Below are positions 6,799 through 7,520 of a stretch of 7,520 bases of DNA, piece by piece; within the stretch, counting starts at the first letter, position 1, and every line of letters starts with the position of its first letter. Position numbers and translations under genes: made by a program. The notes below the pieces were generated by a model. It did no database searches. It was not told the DNA's origin and worked only from the letters and a program-made list of their open reading frames with translations. Source of the DNA: JBGTLA01 sp041744375 (GTDB lineage: Bacteria; Actinomycetota; Acidimicrobiia; Spongiisociales; ZC4RG35); assembly GCA_041744375.1 (NCBI GenBank), contig JBGTLA010000021.1, forward strand, positions 1 through 7,520. Direction: 5' to 3'.

Positions 6799-7185
6799 CT
6801 ATGGCTTTCGTTGTCCGGCGGCCCGCTCCAGCGCATCCCGCAGTCCAGGAAGATCAGCCAGGGTCTCTCGGAGGCGCCATCCCATCATCTGAGCCACCTC
6901 GACCGGTGTGGTGGCGATGACCGTCGCATTGCGCTCCTCGAGAGCCAGAACACCCATCTCCCCGAAGAAGTCGCCGGGACCGAGGTCGGCGACGTGGACG
7001 CCGTCGCGATGAACGGTGACATGACCCGTGAGGAGGATGAAGAACTTGATGGAGAGATCGCCCTGTTCGACCAAGACGGTGCCCACCGGGTGACGGTCGA
7101 GACGCAGCTCGGCGCCGAATCGTTCGACCTCCTCTGGGGAGCAGGTGGCGAAAAGTCCGACCTCGGCCAATCGTGACGCTTCCAC
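6799..7185 (-). CDS. Stand-alone cyclic-nucleotide-binding domain protein
   Basis: This 128-residue protein is essentially one CRP/PKA-type cyclic-nucleotide-binding domain. It begins LAEVGLFATCSPEEVERF (6-23), the usual helical entry, continues through PVGTVLVEQGDLSIKFFILLTGHVTVHRDG (33-62), and has the phosphate-binding cassette GDFFGEMGVLALEERNATV (71-89). Glu76 and Arg85 of the cassette, which contact the ribose and cyclic phosphate in known members, are both present, so binding of cAMP or cGMP is plausible. There is no room for a helix-turn-helix, so it is not a CRP-like DNA-binding protein itself; a short helical tail (about 104-124) ends the chain. No signal peptide or membrane segment is seen. 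The GTG start is fixed by GAGAGG five bases upstream and an in-frame TGA four codons before. It lies 78 bases ahead of hemA on the same strand and could be co-transcribed with it. Its partner and role are unknown. Confidence 0.85.
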   Translation of the reverse strand: MEASRLAEVGLFATCSPEEVERFGAELRLDRHPVGTVLVEQGDLSIKFFILLTGHVTVHRDGVHVADLGPGDFFGEMGVLALEERNATVIATTPVEVAQMMGWRLRETLADLPGLRDALERAAGQRKP

Positions 7186-7190
7186 TCGAT

Positions 7191-7196
7191 CCTCTC
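7191..7196 (-). promoter_or_regulatory. Ribosome binding site of the cyclic-nucleotide-binding gene
   Basis: GAGAGG on the minus strand lies five bases before the GTG at 7185. It decides the start, because the frame closes with a TGA four codons upstream and no ATG is available there. Confidence 0.65.
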
Positions 7197-7264
7197 AGCT
7201 CGGGTGTGCCACGCTAGTCCACCACCACCGCCGCTGGCCTCCCGGCCCCGCAACGATCCTTCGC

Positions 7265-7520
7265 TTACCCTTCGAGTGCCCGTCGGAGGAAGGCGGCCAT
7301 CTGCTGGCGGGTGACGTCGTCGTCGGGACAGAACCGATCGTTCACCGGCGGGTTGCAACCCCGGGTCACCCCCGCCGTGCCCAACCGATCGATGTCAGCC
7401 TCGAACACCGAACCGTCATCATCGGTGAACAGGTCACCGCCACCGTCGTCGACATAACCCAACGCCCGCACCAAAAACGCCGCCATCTGACCCCGAGTCA
7501 CGAAATCGTCAGGACAGAAC
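7265..7520 (-). CDS. C-terminal end of an SLH-repeat-like surface protein (5' end outside window)
   Basis: Only the last 84 codons are present; the frame is open to the right edge and ends at a TAA. Two copies of a repeat core are seen, FCPDDFVTRGQMAAFLVRAL at the very start (residues 1-20) and FCPDDDVTRQQMAAFLRRAL (63-82), two residues from the C-terminus; the period is 62 residues. The linker has LFTDDDGSVFEADIDRLGTAGVTRGCNPPVNDR, which follows the S-layer-homology plan of an aromatic-D start, a helix, a G-I/V-T-x-G turn and a second helix. Such C-terminal repeats commonly tether exported proteins to the cell wall. Cys55 and Cys64 of the linker-core join may pair as a disulphide, consistent with an extracytoplasmic location; this is inference. 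The N-terminal domain, and so the function, lies outside the window. Nothing links it to heme synthesis other than adjacency. Confidence 0.8.
   Translation of the reverse strand, partial: FCPDDFVTRGQMAAFLVRALGYVDDGGGDLFTDDDGSVFEADIDRLGTAGVTRGCNPPVNDRFCPDDDVTRQQMAAFLRRALEG
7274..7519 (-). repeat. Two SLH-like repeat cores in the surface protein
   Basis: The 60-base cores at 7460-7519 and 7274-7333 encode FCPDD-x-VTR-x-QMAAFL-x-RAL twice, with 17 of 20 residues identical. The starts are 186 bases apart. The DNA copies differ at many third positions, so this is a protein-level repeat and not a recent duplication. Confidence 0.8.

Noticed and set aside
7211..7216. TAGCGT as a -10 element for the cyclic-nucleotide-binding gene
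   Set aside because: It fits TAnnnT, but there is no -35-like hexamer at proper spacing and no AT-rich context.
7236..7247. Short inverted repeat GGCCTCCCGGCC after the surface-protein gene as a terminator
   Set aside because: The stem is only four base pairs and no T-run follows, so it is not distinguishable from chance in GC-rich DNA.

Overview
This 7.5 kb window is GC-rich and every recognisable gene lies on the minus strand, so transcription runs from right to left. GTG starts are frequent. The right-edge protein carries cysteine-containing SLH-like repeats (motifs RGCNPP and FCPDD..VTR.QMAAFL). This pattern, together with the composition and the gene order, suggests a high-GC actinobacterium, most likely an Acidimicrobiia-type lineage. 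That assignment is an inference from motif style; the window has no rRNA or other marker gene.

Layout in the direction of transcription: (1) the C-terminal end of an exported, SLH-repeat-like surface protein (7520-7265, 5' end outside the window); (2) a small stand-alone cyclic-nucleotide-binding protein of 128 residues (7185-6799); (3) a 78-base intergenic region with a pair of 13-base dyads spaced 22 bases apart and a TATGGT -10-like hexamer close to the hemA start; (4) seven tetrapyrrole genes in the order hemA-hemC-hemD-hemB-hemL-hemE-hemY (6720-1), the last running off the left edge.

The heme genes cover nearly the whole route. HemA reduces glutamyl-tRNA to glutamate-1-semialdehyde and HemL isomerises that to 5-aminolevulinate. 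HemB condenses two molecules to porphobilinogen, HemC polymerises four to hydroxymethylbilane, HemD closes and inverts the ring to uroporphyrinogen III, and HemE decarboxylates to coproporphyrinogen III. A HemY-family flavoprotein then oxidises the porphyrinogen. No ferrochelatase, HemQ or coproporphyrinogen decarboxylase is visible, so the last steps must be encoded beyond the left edge or elsewhere. Coupling looks very tight: all six junctions overlap, five by a 4-base ATGA or GTGA and one (hemA/hemC) by 8 bases, and every visible stop in the hem series is TGA.

The points most worth a second look are the unusual N-terminus of HemA (no NHxTxP-type motif, and CLR in place of CNR at the catalytic cysteine), the paired dyads upstream of hemA, the lone cAMP-receptor-type domain in the position next to hemA, and a HemY with altered flavin-contact segments. 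I saw no mobile element, CRISPR array, tRNA or rRNA, and nothing amounting to a clearly new multi-gene system.
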